Below, one piece after another: positions 1 through 6,272 of a stretch of DNA of 6,272 nucleotides (position 1 is its first letter; each line of letters begins with the position of its first letter). The stretch is taken from contig JAHFPK010000169.1 of assembly GCA_023266715.1 (NCBI GenBank), forward strand, positions 1 through 6,272. Reading direction: 5' to 3'. The notes under the pieces were generated by a model that was not told the DNA's origin, did no database searches, and saw nothing but the letters and a program-made list of their open reading frames with translations. The position numbers were made by a program, and so were the translations under genes. Source of the DNA: Hyphomicrobiales bacterium. GTDB lineage: Bacteria; Pseudomonadota; Alphaproteobacteria; Rhizobiales; Aestuariivirgaceae.

Positions 1-1262
1 ATACCGCTCGTTTTCAACTTTGAGCAGGATGCCTTCGCCGCATTCTGGTCTTCAAATCCGGCAAGACGAACACGGTAGAAAACACCCTTGGTGCCGAGAT
101 CGGCTCGCACGACCACAGGCTTCTTGTCCGCAAGAAATTGATGCTTGGCTTTCATTTTCTTCCAGGTTGACCAGGCGCCATCCTCGCTGGTGGCAGAAGC
201 CAATTGCACACTCCAGCCATCGGCAGGTGCAGCAACAGCGGGTTCTTCCTCAGCAATTTCATCAGCCGCTGGCGCGGCTGCTGCTGGTGTTTCTTCTTCG
301 GCAACCGCAGGTTCGGCTACAACAGGTATTTCTTCTTCAGCGGCCGCAGGTGCTTCGTCGTCTTCAACCACTTCCACCGCAACGATTTTTTCTGCTTCAA
401 CAGGAATCCGGTCGACGATTTTGGCTGTTGCAGGCGCACTGATGGCCGAGGTCACAATGGGGTCGTTCGCACCTTCACTCAGCAATTCGCTGGTAGGTTC
501 AATCGCCTTTGGCATATCGGGCTTGCGCACGGTGACTTGGCCACCACCAAAAACCGTGGAAGCAACATGAACTGGTTTGGTAACAACGCTGCCCTGCAGG
601 GTCGCAAGCTTTTCAATGGCTTGGGTGAATTTCGGATTGGCCGCAACGGCGCGCTCCAGTGATTTGCGCGCATCATTCGGGCGTTTTAGGCTTTCATAGG
701 TCAGCGCTTCAGCAAAATACACATGGGCCATGCTGGGATGATGATAGCGTATGGCCTTTTCATAGTCCGACAGGGCAAAAAGGAACTGCCCGCTTTCGCG
801 TAAAGCGTTACCGCGGCCAAAATAGGCATGGGCAAATGTGGGATCGAGAAACAGCGCGCTGGTGTAATCTTCAACGGCGGCCGACAGATTCTGCAATTTT
901 TGCTGGCTTAAAGCCCGGTTATACAAGGCGGTGGCGCGCAATTTTGCACTCATCGCATCAAGGCGAAGCGCTGCCGTGTAGTCATCAATGGCTTCCTGGT
1001 GCTCGCCCAGTTGCTGATAGGCCAGGCCGCGGTTGAGCAAAGCATTCGCCAGCACTTCCGTGGGCAAATCCTGCGATTCAATCGCCTGTGAATACGCGTC
1101 TATCGCTGCCTTCTGGTCTCCCGCCGCCAAGGCCTGATAGGCCCGTTCAGCGATGATTTCATTGGCGTTTTCGGTTGTGGCGAATGCCGGACCGGATGCA
1201 GCCACACATGCAGCGAGAAACGCGGAACTAACAGACGCAAGGATTACACTACGGACACTCAT
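1..1262 (-). CDS. Exported TPR-repeat protein with C-terminal SPOR domain (C-terminus cut by window edge)
   Basis: An open frame of 420 codons starts at ATG 1262 and runs off the left edge without a stop. Residues 1-28 look like an export signal: R4, then a hydrophobic stretch, with two possible processing sites, a lipobox-like LAAC (16-19) and an AFA site at 26-28. Residues about 36-212 hold four to five TPR units, with typical cores such as NRGLAYQQLGEHQEAIDDY (78-95). Residues about 225-347 are a linker that becomes rich in Ala, Glu, Pro and Val. From W350 a SPOR domain follows (GWSVQLAS, then FYRVRLAGFEDQNAAKASCSKLK near 395-417). SPOR domains bind glycan strands stripped of stem peptides, often at the septum; TPRs bind proteins. 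Only roughly 10-20 residues should be missing. An in-frame TAA lies upstream, so this is the only credible start, although the purine-rich GAAGGG abuts the ATG unusually closely. It lies 65 bases after the membrane fusion gene. The domain calls are firm; the cellular role is inferred. Confidence 0.88.
   Translation of the reverse strand, partial: MSVRSVILASVSSAFLAACVAASGPAFATTENANEIIAERAYQALAAGDQKAAIDAYSQAIESQDLPTEVLANALLNRGLAYQQLGEHQEAIDDYTAALRLDAMSAKLRATALYNRALSQQKLQNLSAAVEDYTSALFLDPTFAHAYFGRGNALRESGQFLFALSDYEKAIRYHHPSMAHVYFAEALTYESLKRPNDARKSLERAVAANPKFTQAIEKLATLQGSVVTKPVHVASTVFGGGQVTVRKPDMPKAIEPTSELLSEGANDPIVTSAISAPATAKIVDRIPVEAEKIVAVEVVEDDEAPAAAEEEIPVVAEPAVAEEETPAAAAPAADEIAEEEPAVAAPADGWSVQLASATSEDGAWSTWKKMKAKHQFLADKKPVVVRADLGTKGVFYRVRLAGFEDQNAAKASCSKLKTSG
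222..365 (-). repeat. Low-complexity Glu/Ala/Pro/Val linker repeats inside the TPR-SPOR gene
   Basis: Codons for residues about 300-347 encode a degenerate repeat: acidic EEE triplets at 309-311, 322-324 and 338-340, each followed by a Pro/Val/Ala stretch such as IPVVAEPAV or PAVAAPA. It joins the TPR region to the SPOR domain and is probably a flexible periplasmic spacer. Such tracts vary in length between strains, but here that is only an expectation. Confidence 0.6.
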
Positions 1263-1293
1263 CCCTTCAGTAATAGGCTGTTAGGGTTAAAAC

Positions 1294-1320
1294 TCCGTTG
1301 CCAGGGCCAAATTGAACGGA
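1294..1320 (-). terminator. Weak hairpin after the membrane fusion gene, possible leaky terminator
   Basis: Read on the minus strand, the arms TCCGTT and AACGGA (six perfect pairs) flank a 15-base loop and are followed by GTTTTAA. It lies between the stop at 1328 and the next start at 1262. The stem is short, the loop long and the T-run only four bases, so it may be chance or may only partly separate the TPR-SPOR gene from the secretion genes. Confidence 0.22.
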
Positions 1321-1327
1321 AAACGCC

Positions 1328-2629
1328 CTATCCTTCGCGCAGCGCGTGGGCGATTTGATCGGTCAGCGGTTTCAGGAAATAGGTCATCGGGGATTGGGCT
1401 TTCGTCTGGATGAAGGCCTCCGCCGGCATGCCGGGCTTGAGCTTGTTTGAGCCAAGCTTGGCGAGCTCCTTGGCCGAGATCATCAGGCGCACGGTATAAA
1501 ATGGCGCTGAGCTTTGGTCGACCCGGCTGGTGTCGGCGGAAATCTGGGTAACTTCAGCTTCAACTTCAGGCGTAAGTCTCGAATTGAAGGAGGGAAAGCG
1601 GATATGGGCGATCTGTCCGGGCTGCACCTTGTCAATATCTTTCGGCATGACCTGCGCCTGCAGAATAAGGTCATCGGCTTCTGGAACAATGAGCATGATG
1701 AGTTCGCCGGGGCCAATGACCCCGCCAATGGTATGGACCGCAAGCTGATAAACATCGCCCGTGATCGGAGCCCTGATCACCAGGCGTTCTAGGCGCGACG
1801 CCACGGCGAGCTTGCGTTCCTTCAACTCGGCAACCTTGCCTTCAATCTCCCGCATGTCGGTCAGGGTCTGGGACAGGTCTTCCTCGTCAATTTGCAGGAT
1901 TTGCAGTTTCACTTCGGCAATGCGCGCCTCCGCTGAAGCCTTGCTGGCCACGAGTTCGCCCCTCTCACCGTCAAGCCGCGCCGTCTCACGGTCCATTGCC
2001 ATCACGCGGCTGACGGGAACAAGGCCCTTGCTCTGCAGGTCTTTCAAGTCCGTGAGTTCGGCGCTGATCAGTTCCAGTTGCCTGTCCTTGGCGGTCTTCT
2101 GCGCCTCCAGCCCGCTGATTTGCTCCGTTAACTGGCCAATCTGCTGGTTGAGTTGCTCTTTCTTGCCAATCATTGCCTGCAACCGCGCCTCGAACAGTTT
2201 GACTTGCCCAGCCATGATCGCAGCCAGTTCCGGTTCACGTGCTCGCGCCATAATCTCCGCCGGAAAAGTAATGGTCGGCGCCTTGTCGCGCTGCGCTTCA
2301 AGCCTGGCGCGCTTGGCAAGGGCTTCGTCGAGCAGGCCATCGATAATGGCAAGCTCGGATTTTGTTTCCGTATTATCGAGGATAATCAGCGGCTGGCCAA
2401 TTTCAACCCGATCCCCATCCCTGACCCTGATTTCGCCGACAATGCCGCCTTCCTTGTGCTGAACTTTCTTGGAATAGGATTCGACCATGATGGTGGCGGG
2501 CGCGATGACCGCGCCATTCAACTCCGTGAAAACCGACCAGCTTCCAACCACGCCAACCATGATCAGCACTGACAAAAAGCCAATGATCTGAAAGCGGCGT
2601 AGCGAGGAATTTGTGTTGATCGGCTGCAT
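1328..2629 (-). CDS. prtE: Type I secretion membrane fusion protein, HlyD/PrtE family
   Basis: This 433-residue protein is the periplasmic adaptor of a type I secretion system. It links the inner-membrane ABC exporter to a TolC-like outer-membrane channel. A short cytoplasmic N-terminus precedes one transmembrane helix (about 14-35). A biotinyl-lipoyl-like half follows (GGIVGEIRVRDGDRVEIGQPL, 61-81). A long coiled-coil hairpin spans about 90-280, with alternating Glu/Lys/Leu/Gln-rich heptads. The second lipoyl half (LVIRAPITGDVYQLAVHTIGGVI, 283-305) and the beta-barrel region (about 320-410, with KLKPGMPAEAFI near 396-407) complete the usual HlyD order. The length fits the PrtE/PrsE branch. 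The start lies three bases after the ABC stop with only a weak ribosome site, which suggests translational coupling. The family is certain; the symbol is by family and the exported substrate is unknown. Confidence 0.95.
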   Translation of the reverse strand: MQPINTNSSLRRFQIIGFLSVLIMVGVVGSWSVFTELNGAVIAPATIMVESYSKKVQHKEGGIVGEIRVRDGDRVEIGQPLIILDNTETKSELAIIDGLLDEALAKRARLEAQRDKAPTITFPAEIMARAREPELAAIMAGQVKLFEARLQAMIGKKEQLNQQIGQLTEQISGLEAQKTAKDRQLELISAELTDLKDLQSKGLVPVSRVMAMDRETARLDGERGELVASKASAEARIAEVKLQILQIDEEDLSQTLTDMREIEGKVAELKERKLAVASRLERLVIRAPITGDVYQLAVHTIGGVIGPGELIMLIVPEADDLILQAQVMPKDIDKVQPGQIAHIRFPSFNSRLTPEVEAEVTQISADTSRVDQSSAPFYTVRLMISAKELAKLGSNKLKPGMPAEAFIQTKAQSPMTYFLKPLTDQIAHALREG

Positions 2630-2632
2630 CGC

Positions 2633-4384
2633 CTAGTTCGCCTGTATGAGAGTTGGCTTGGCTGGCGGTTGCGTCGGCTGGCTTTTGCCCGCAGTGGGCC
2701 GGTTCAGCACTTTTTGTAAGATCTCATCGCGTGGTCCCAGCGCCACTGACTTGCCTTCACTCAAGACCAGAATCTGTTGAATGGAAGCGAGCGCGCTTGG
2801 ACGGTGCGCAATGACAACCACCGAAGCGCCCCGTGCCATCGAAACGCGAATGGCACGGTCAAGCGCAACTTCCCCTTCGGCATCGAGATTTGAATTGGGT
2901 TCATCCAGAACGAACAGCACGGGATCGCCATAGAGGCAGCGCGCCAGGGCAACCCGTTGCCGCTGGCCCGCCGAAAGCCTGGCGCCATTTTCACCCAAGG
3001 GCGTGTCATAACCCTTGGGCAGGCGCATGATGAGATCGTGGACATTGGCAAGCTGGGCGGCTTCCACAATCTTCTTGGGATCGGCCGCCACGTCAAAGCG
3101 CGCAATGTTCTGCGCTGCCGTGCCATCGAACAATTGAATGTCCTGCGGCAGATAGCCAATGAGCTTGCCAATTTCATCAATGTCGCGCTGGTCATGGGTG
3201 GCCCCATCCAGCCGCACGGTGCCGCGGGTGATTGGCATGACGCCCACAAGCGCCCGCGCCAGGGTGGATTTGCCGGCTCCCGTAGGCCCAATCACACCAA
3301 TACCCTTGCCCGGTTCAACCGTAAAGCTGATGCCCTGCAGCACAGGCTTTTCCGCGCCCGGCATCTGAATAACGAGATTTTCAACTTCCAGTTTTCCGCT
3401 GGGCTGTGGAAGTTTCATGCGGTTGGCGACGGCTGGCATTGAGGCCAGAATATTGCTCAGGCGTTCAAGCGCCTTGCGAAAACCGAGGAATTGCTGCCAG
3501 CTGGCAACCGCCTGTTCAACCGGTGCAAGCGCCCGGCCCATGATGATGGAAGCCGCAATCATCGCACCCGCCGAAATTTCATGCTGGAGAGCGAGATAGG
3601 CTCCGAGCGCCAGAATGCCCGATTGCACCATGAGACGCAAAACCCGTGAGGCGGCGCTAAGACTGCCGCCCACATCATTGGCAATGGTTTGATGATCGAG
3701 GGCTACCTGCTGCATATCAGCCCATTTCTTGCGGATGGCGCCACGCATGCCAAGTGAATGCAGCGCCTCCGAATTGCGCCGGCTTTCATCGGTCATGATC
3801 GATGATTTGACCATTGCCGCATTCGCTTCCGCCAAGGGTCCGCGCGTTGCCCGTTCAGACCAGAAAGCTAAAACGAAAATAACAATGGCCGCGATGACCG
3901 AGGCAACCCCCAGCACCCAATGCATGAGGAAAATAACAAGAAGATAAACCGGCACCCACGGCATATCCAGAAACGCAAATGGCCCCTGGCCCGAGAGAAA
4001 CTGGCGGATGGTTGCCAGATCATTGACCGGTTGCCCGCCGATCCCCTGCGTACGGCGCAACGCATGTTCAGCCATGGAATCAAATACGCGGTCACGCAAT
4101 CTTTCTTCAACACGTCTGCCAATGCGTACCAGAATGCGGGCGCGCAGATATTCCAGAAATCCATAATAGGCATAAAGCGCAATGACGATGGCAATGAGGG
4201 CTACCAGTGTTGGCACACTGCCTGAAGTCAGCACCCGGTCATAGACCTGCAGCATGAACAACGGTCCGGTGAGCATGAGAATGTTGACCAGGCAACTGAA
4301 CAGCGCCGTTGATACAAAGGCCACACGACTTGCCAGCAAGACCGTCGCAATTTCACTTCGGGTTTGCTTGTGCGCGGGCTGCAT
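2633..4384 (-). CDS. prtD: Type I secretion ABC transporter (permease fused to ATPase), PrtD family
   Basis: This 583-residue half-transporter would dimerise in the inner membrane and use ATP to export an unfolded protein carrying a C-terminal signal. The membrane domain covers about 15-310. Hydrophobic segments are visible near 20-45, 57-78, 143-175 and 250-285, and the family-typical GPLFMLQVYDRVL is at 40-52. The nucleotide-binding domain has Walker A GPTGAGKST (366-374), Q-loop Q414, signature LSAGQ (470-474), Walker B VLFVLDE (489-495) followed by the PrtD-like PNSNLD, and H-loop H527. All catalytic residues are present, so the protein should be active. The N-terminus lacks a C39 peptidase or C39-like domain, which argues against a bacteriocin exporter or an HlyB-type RTX toxin exporter and fits the PrtD/PrsD protease and glycanase exporters. 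The C-terminal tail (562-583) is Pro/Gln/Lys-rich. The membrane fusion gene follows after three bases. Confidence 0.96.
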   Translation of the reverse strand: MQPAHKQTRSEIATVLLASRVAFVSTALFSCLVNILMLTGPLFMLQVYDRVLTSGSVPTLVALIAIVIALYAYYGFLEYLRARILVRIGRRVEERLRDRVFDSMAEHALRRTQGIGGQPVNDLATIRQFLSGQGPFAFLDMPWVPVYLLVIFLMHWVLGVASVIAAIVIFVLAFWSERATRGPLAEANAAMVKSSIMTDESRRNSEALHSLGMRGAIRKKWADMQQVALDHQTIANDVGGSLSAASRVLRLMVQSGILALGAYLALQHEISAGAMIAASIIMGRALAPVEQAVASWQQFLGFRKALERLSNILASMPAVANRMKLPQPSGKLEVENLVIQMPGAEKPVLQGISFTVEPGKGIGVIGPTGAGKSTLARALVGVMPITRGTVRLDGATHDQRDIDEIGKLIGYLPQDIQLFDGTAAQNIARFDVAADPKKIVEAAQLANVHDLIMRLPKGYDTPLGENGARLSAGQRQRVALARCLYGDPVLFVLDEPNSNLDAEGEVALDRAIRVSMARGASVVVIAHRPSALASIQQILVLSEGKSVALGPRDEILQKVLNRPTAGKSQPTQPPAKPTLIQAN

Positions 4385-4390
4385 CGAGGT

Positions 4391-4395
4391 TCCTT
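4391..4395 (-). promoter_or_regulatory. Ribosome binding site of the PrtD-type gene
   Basis: AAGGA on the minus strand sits six bases before ATG 4384. No other ATG, GTG or TTG occurs in frame in the roughly 25 bases upstream, so this fixes the start of the transporter gene. Confidence 0.7.
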
Positions 4396-4461
4396 GGCCA
4401 ACACCGGAATTGTTGCCTGATTCGTCTTCATTGCTGAAGGGGGCTATGGCCTAGGTAAACC

Positions 4462-4487
4462 AACGACGGGTTGGGTTCAACCCTGTT
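4462..4487 (-). terminator. Imperfect hairpin at the end of the oxygenase gene, possible terminator
   Basis: On the minus strand GGGTT and AACCC pair around a six-base loop (4468-4483). An outer AAC/GTT pairing brackets a small internal bulge, and GGTTT follows a few bases later. It begins within the oxygenase stop codon. There is no proper T-run, so termination is doubtful. If real, it would separate the oxygenase from the secretion genes. The rest of the 101-base gap shows no clear promoter to my eye. Confidence 0.22.
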
Positions 4488-5706
4488 AACGTCCCCAGGG
4501 GATCGGCGGGACGGCATTCCGCAAGACGCGGTTGGTTTCAGCCATGGCACCAGCAACCGGCGGCTGGGCACGTCCCACCACCGGAACGACTTGGCGCAAC
4601 ATGTCGTGGTAAGCCCTGACGCCACTTTCCAGGTCCGAGAGGATGAGTCCCTTGTAACCGGAAGATTGCAGGGCCTCGAAACACCAGGCAATCAACTGGG
4701 TATCTTCCGTTCCGGTCATCTCATCAATACGCTTGGCCAGATAGCGCGAGGCTTTTGTTTCGCGGCGGTTATCGTCAAGGGCGTAATAGGAAAACCGTTG
4801 GACCGTCTTGTCGATGCCCAGAGGAAATTCCTGATAGAAACCGACGAGATCGGGATAGAGCATCAGCACCATGTTGGGGAACAGCCCATAGTAATACCAG
4901 ACCTTGCGGTTTGCTTCCGGCAGATGCTCCATGGCAGGCAAAAACTTCTTGTAGTTGCGCACGCTCCAATAGCGGTCGCGGCTGTCATTGAAAACGCCCT
5001 TCGAGCGCGTAATGCCAAAGCCCATGTTTTCATCGATATAACCGTTGCCGTATAAATCCTGCAATGCCGGATGGGCAACGGGAACGTGATAACCCTCATT
5101 GTCCACATCGCGCACCGATTTCCAGTTCACCGGCATCTTCTGCGTGATCATCTTGCCATAGGGCTTCGTGTCGGCCATCCGATAATGGCTGATGATATCC
5201 TCGTGGGGGCTCATCATGTGGGCCACCGATGGCTGATCGCCGCGCACAAAACGCACAAACACAAAGCCATGCCAGATTTCAAAATCAACCGGCGTCAGGC
5301 CATGTTCTATCGCATCAAGCTTGGGGAGCGACTTGGCCTGGGGCACGGCGCGCAGCGTTCCATCCAGATTGTAGGACCAGCCATGGAACGGGCAGACGAT
5401 TGCCGATTTGCAGGTGCCCCGTTCCGTGGCCACAACCCGACTGCCGCGATGGCGGCAGACATTATGGAAGGCCCGCACCACATTATCCTTGCCGCGCACA
5501 ATGAGGGCCCGCTCGCCTACGAGATCAAAGCTGTAATAATCGCCAACATTGGGAACATCGCTGACATGGCAAGCAAGCTGCCAGGTCTTGCGAAACAGCT
5601 CATCCTTCTCGATTTCGAGGAATTCCGGACTGGTATAGGTCCAGTTCGGCAACCCGCCCCGTTTGTCGTCATCCAGCCTGGTCCGAACCGCCGAAATCAT
5701 ATTCAT
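4486..5706 (-). CDS. Rieske non-heme iron oxygenase, alpha (catalytic) subunit
   Basis: This 406-residue enzyme should use electrons from a separate reductase to activate O2 for hydroxylation or oxidative demethylation. The N-terminal domain carries the Rieske [2Fe-2S] motif: C84 and H86 in CRHRG, C105 and H108 in CPFHGWSY. The catalytic domain has the iron ligands H207 and H212 in EGYHVPVAH, with Glu204 at the bridging position where naphthalene dioxygenase-type enzymes have Asp. D335 in TEDTQ is the likely third ligand. The bridging Glu and overall length resemble the quaternary-ammonium branch (carnitine CntA, glycine betaine GbcA, stachydrine demethylase) more than the classical aromatic dioxygenases, but the substrate cannot be read from the sequence. 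ATG 5706 is preceded by a weak GAG site six bases upstream; a second Met at codon 3 is an alternative start. No beta subunit, ferredoxin or reductase gene is in the window. It has its own promoter and operator. Confidence 0.93.
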   Translation of the reverse strand: MNMISAVRTRLDDDKRGGLPNWTYTSPEFLEIEKDELFRKTWQLACHVSDVPNVGDYYSFDLVGERALIVRGKDNVVRAFHNVCRHRGSRVVATERGTCKSAIVCPFHGWSYNLDGTLRAVPQAKSLPKLDAIEHGLTPVDFEIWHGFVFVRFVRGDQPSVAHMMSPHEDIISHYRMADTKPYGKMITQKMPVNWKSVRDVDNEGYHVPVAHPALQDLYGNGYIDENMGFGITRSKGVFNDSRDRYWSVRNYKKFLPAMEHLPEANRKVWYYYGLFPNMVLMLYPDLVGFYQEFPLGIDKTVQRFSYYALDDNRRETKASRYLAKRIDEMTGTEDTQLIAWCFEALQSSGYKGLILSDLESGVRAYHDMLRQVVPVVGRAQPPVAGAMAETNRVLRNAVPPIPWGR

Positions 5707-5718
5707 GATCGTCTCTAT

Positions 5719-5744
5719 TTATATTGAACGTACGTTCAATATAA
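5719..5744. promoter_or_regulatory. Perfect 26-base palindrome, probable TetR-family operator of the oxygenase gene
   Basis: The 26 bases are perfectly self-complementary around the centre between 5731 and 5732, with the core TTGAACGTACGTTCAA (5724-5739) and AT-rich ends. The first mismatch is 5718/5745. The site covers the predicted -10 box and transcription start of the oxygenase promoter, the classical position for repression. GAAC/GTTC half-sites in a perfect palindrome are typical of TetR-family repressors. Lrp/AsnC sites are usually looser and AT-rich, so the neighbouring regulator is a less likely binder. No TetR gene is visible here. Confidence 0.75.
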
Positions 5745-5766
5745 CCTATTTGCAGTCAATTGCCAA
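5738..5766 (-). promoter_or_regulatory. Sigma-70-like promoter of the Rieske oxygenase gene
   Basis: On the minus strand a -35 box TTGGCA (5761-5766) and a -10 box TATATT (5738-5743) are separated by exactly 17 bases; each matches consensus at five of six positions. Transcription would start near 5731, the centre of the palindrome, giving a leader of about 25 bases. The -35 box lies within the last codons of the upstream regulator gene, so the oxygenase can be transcribed independently of it. Confidence 0.6.
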
Positions 5767-6208
5767 GGGGCGGCAACCTGCGTTTTATCGGCGTGGCTTT
5801 CACAATTGAGGTATTTGTTTCGGCTTTTTCGGTGATCCGATCAAGGATTGCATCAAGCTGTGCCATGGTGCGGAAACACAGTTTTGCAATAAAGCAATCA
5901 TCCCCGGTGACCTTATCGCACTCAATAAATTCAGGCGTTTCCTGGATAAGCCGCTCAACGAGATGCAACATGCCGGGCAGCGGCCTGACCCGCACAATGG
6001 CTTGCAGACTGTAGCCCAAAGCTTCCGGATCAACATCAACGGTGAAAGACCGGATAACCCCTTTCTCCCCCAGCCGTCGGACACGGTCAGCAACACTTGG
6101 CGAAGACAGATCAGTCGCCTTGCCCAATTCCTTGAGCGATGCGCGGGAGTTCAAAACGAGAAGATCAATAATCCGGTGGTCCAATTTATCCATCTTAGCC
6201 TCAAACAC
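5756..6208 (-). CDS. Lrp/AsnC-family transcriptional regulator
   Basis: This small regulator of 145 or 150 residues would bind DNA as a dimer or octamer and sense an amino acid or related small molecule. Numbered from the GTG start, residues 9-60 form the AsnC-type winged helix-turn-helix (LDHRIIDLL, then SLKELGKATDLSSPSVADRVRRLGEKGVI). Residues about 67-142 form the ligand-binding RAM domain (LQAIVRV, TPEFIECDKVTGDDCFIAKL), with the usual GDDCF turn (102-106). The length is normal for the family. Two starts are plausible: GTG 6208, preceded by AGGTGAT (6212-6218), and ATG 6193, preceded by GAGG five bases upstream (6199-6202). The ATG product begins MDKLDHRI, which is the more usual family N-terminus. 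Proteins of this family often control their own gene and neighbours, so a role at the oxygenase gene is possible but not shown. The ligand is unknown. Confidence 0.95.
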   Translation of the reverse strand: MFEAKMDKLDHRIIDLLVLNSRASLKELGKATDLSSPSVADRVRRLGEKGVIRSFTVDVDPEALGYSLQAIVRVRPLPGMLHLVERLIQETPEFIECDKVTGDDCFIAKLCFRTMAQLDAILDRITEKAETNTSIVKATPIKRRLPPLGN

Positions 6209-6240
6209 AATATCACCTTACTTAATGAGGGGAACAACTA

Positions 6241-6269
6241 AGTATACCTGATTATTTCCATATCAGCAA
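6241..6269 (-). promoter_or_regulatory. Probable promoter of the Lrp/AsnC regulator
   Basis: On the minus strand a good -10 box TATACT (6241-6246, five of six consensus bases) lies 17 bases downstream of a poor -35 box TTGCTG (6264-6269). The start would be near 6234, giving a leader of about 26-41 bases depending on the start codon. The weak -35 would suit an activated or autoregulated promoter. The window ends three bases beyond it, so upstream operators cannot be seen. Confidence 0.45.
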
Positions 6270-6272
6270 CGG

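Noticed and set aside
145..570. Plus-strand Ala/Ser/Thr-rich open frame resembling a surface or mucin-like protein
   Set aside because: It is the antisense of the Glu/Ala/Pro linker of the TPR-SPOR gene, whose opposite frame has signal peptide, TPR and SPOR domains.
1761..2462. A 233-codon plus-strand open frame, very rich in Ser, Ala and Arg
   Set aside because: It is the complement of the HlyD/PrtE coiled-coil coding region. Its composition reflects antisense reading of Glu/Leu/Ala codons, and it shows no domain or ribosome site.
4471..5727. Plus-strand open frames of 194 and 218 codons opposite the oxygenase gene
   Set aside because: They overlap a full-length Rieske gene with all metal ligands intact, and have no recognisable motif.
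5719..5744. The palindrome as an intrinsic terminator of the regulator gene
   Set aside because: The RNA hairpin would be AU-rich with almost no loop and is followed by AUAGAGACG rather than a U-run. Its overlap with the -10 box fits an operator better.
5750..5755. TTGACT on the minus strand as the -35 box of the oxygenase promoter
   Set aside because: It is too close to TATATT, with a spacer of about 6 bases, and at 16-18 bases downstream there is no -10-like hexamer. TTGGCA at 5761-5766 gives the correct 17-base spacing to TATATT.
1..6272. tRNA, rRNA, CRISPR array, insertion sequence or attachment site
   Set aside because: No regular repeat-spacer pattern, cloverleaf, transposase motif or terminal inverted repeat was found on either strand; nearly all sequence is ordinary coding sequence.

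Overview
The window looks like a piece of an alphaproteobacterial chromosome of moderate GC. That assignment rests on the protein families and on codon usage by eye, not on a computed comparison. All five genes lie on the minus strand, so transcription runs from high to low coordinates, and no plus-strand gene is convincing. Every stretch is either coding or a short gap of at most 101 bases between genes.

Layout in transcription order: (1) an Lrp/AsnC-family regulator (about 6208-5756) behind a recognisable promoter at the right edge; (2) a 49-base gap holding a strong sigma-70-like promoter overlapped by a perfect 26-base palindrome; (3) a Rieske non-heme iron oxygenase alpha subunit (5706-4486); (4) a 101-base gap; (5) a PrtD-type type I secretion ABC ATPase/permease (4384-2633); (6) a HlyD/PrtE-type membrane fusion protein (2629-1328), three bases downstream of the ABC gene; (7) a 65-base gap with a weak hairpin; (8) an exported TPR protein ending in a SPOR domain (1262 to the left edge, cut by the window).

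There appear to be two functional modules. The regulator and the oxygenase form a small catabolic or regulatory module. The Rieske protein has a Glu at the bridging position, as in the quaternary-amine oxygenases, and its promoter carries a TetR-style operator. The TetR regulator and the reductase partner are not in view. The second module is the inner-membrane part of a type I secretion system. Its outer-membrane channel and its substrate are also absent from the window. The TPR-SPOR protein next to it is probably envelope-anchored and peptidoglycan-binding. Whether it works with the exporter is open.

Nothing here is clearly a new system. The most informative signal is the long perfect palindrome placed over the -10 box and start site of the oxygenase promoter.
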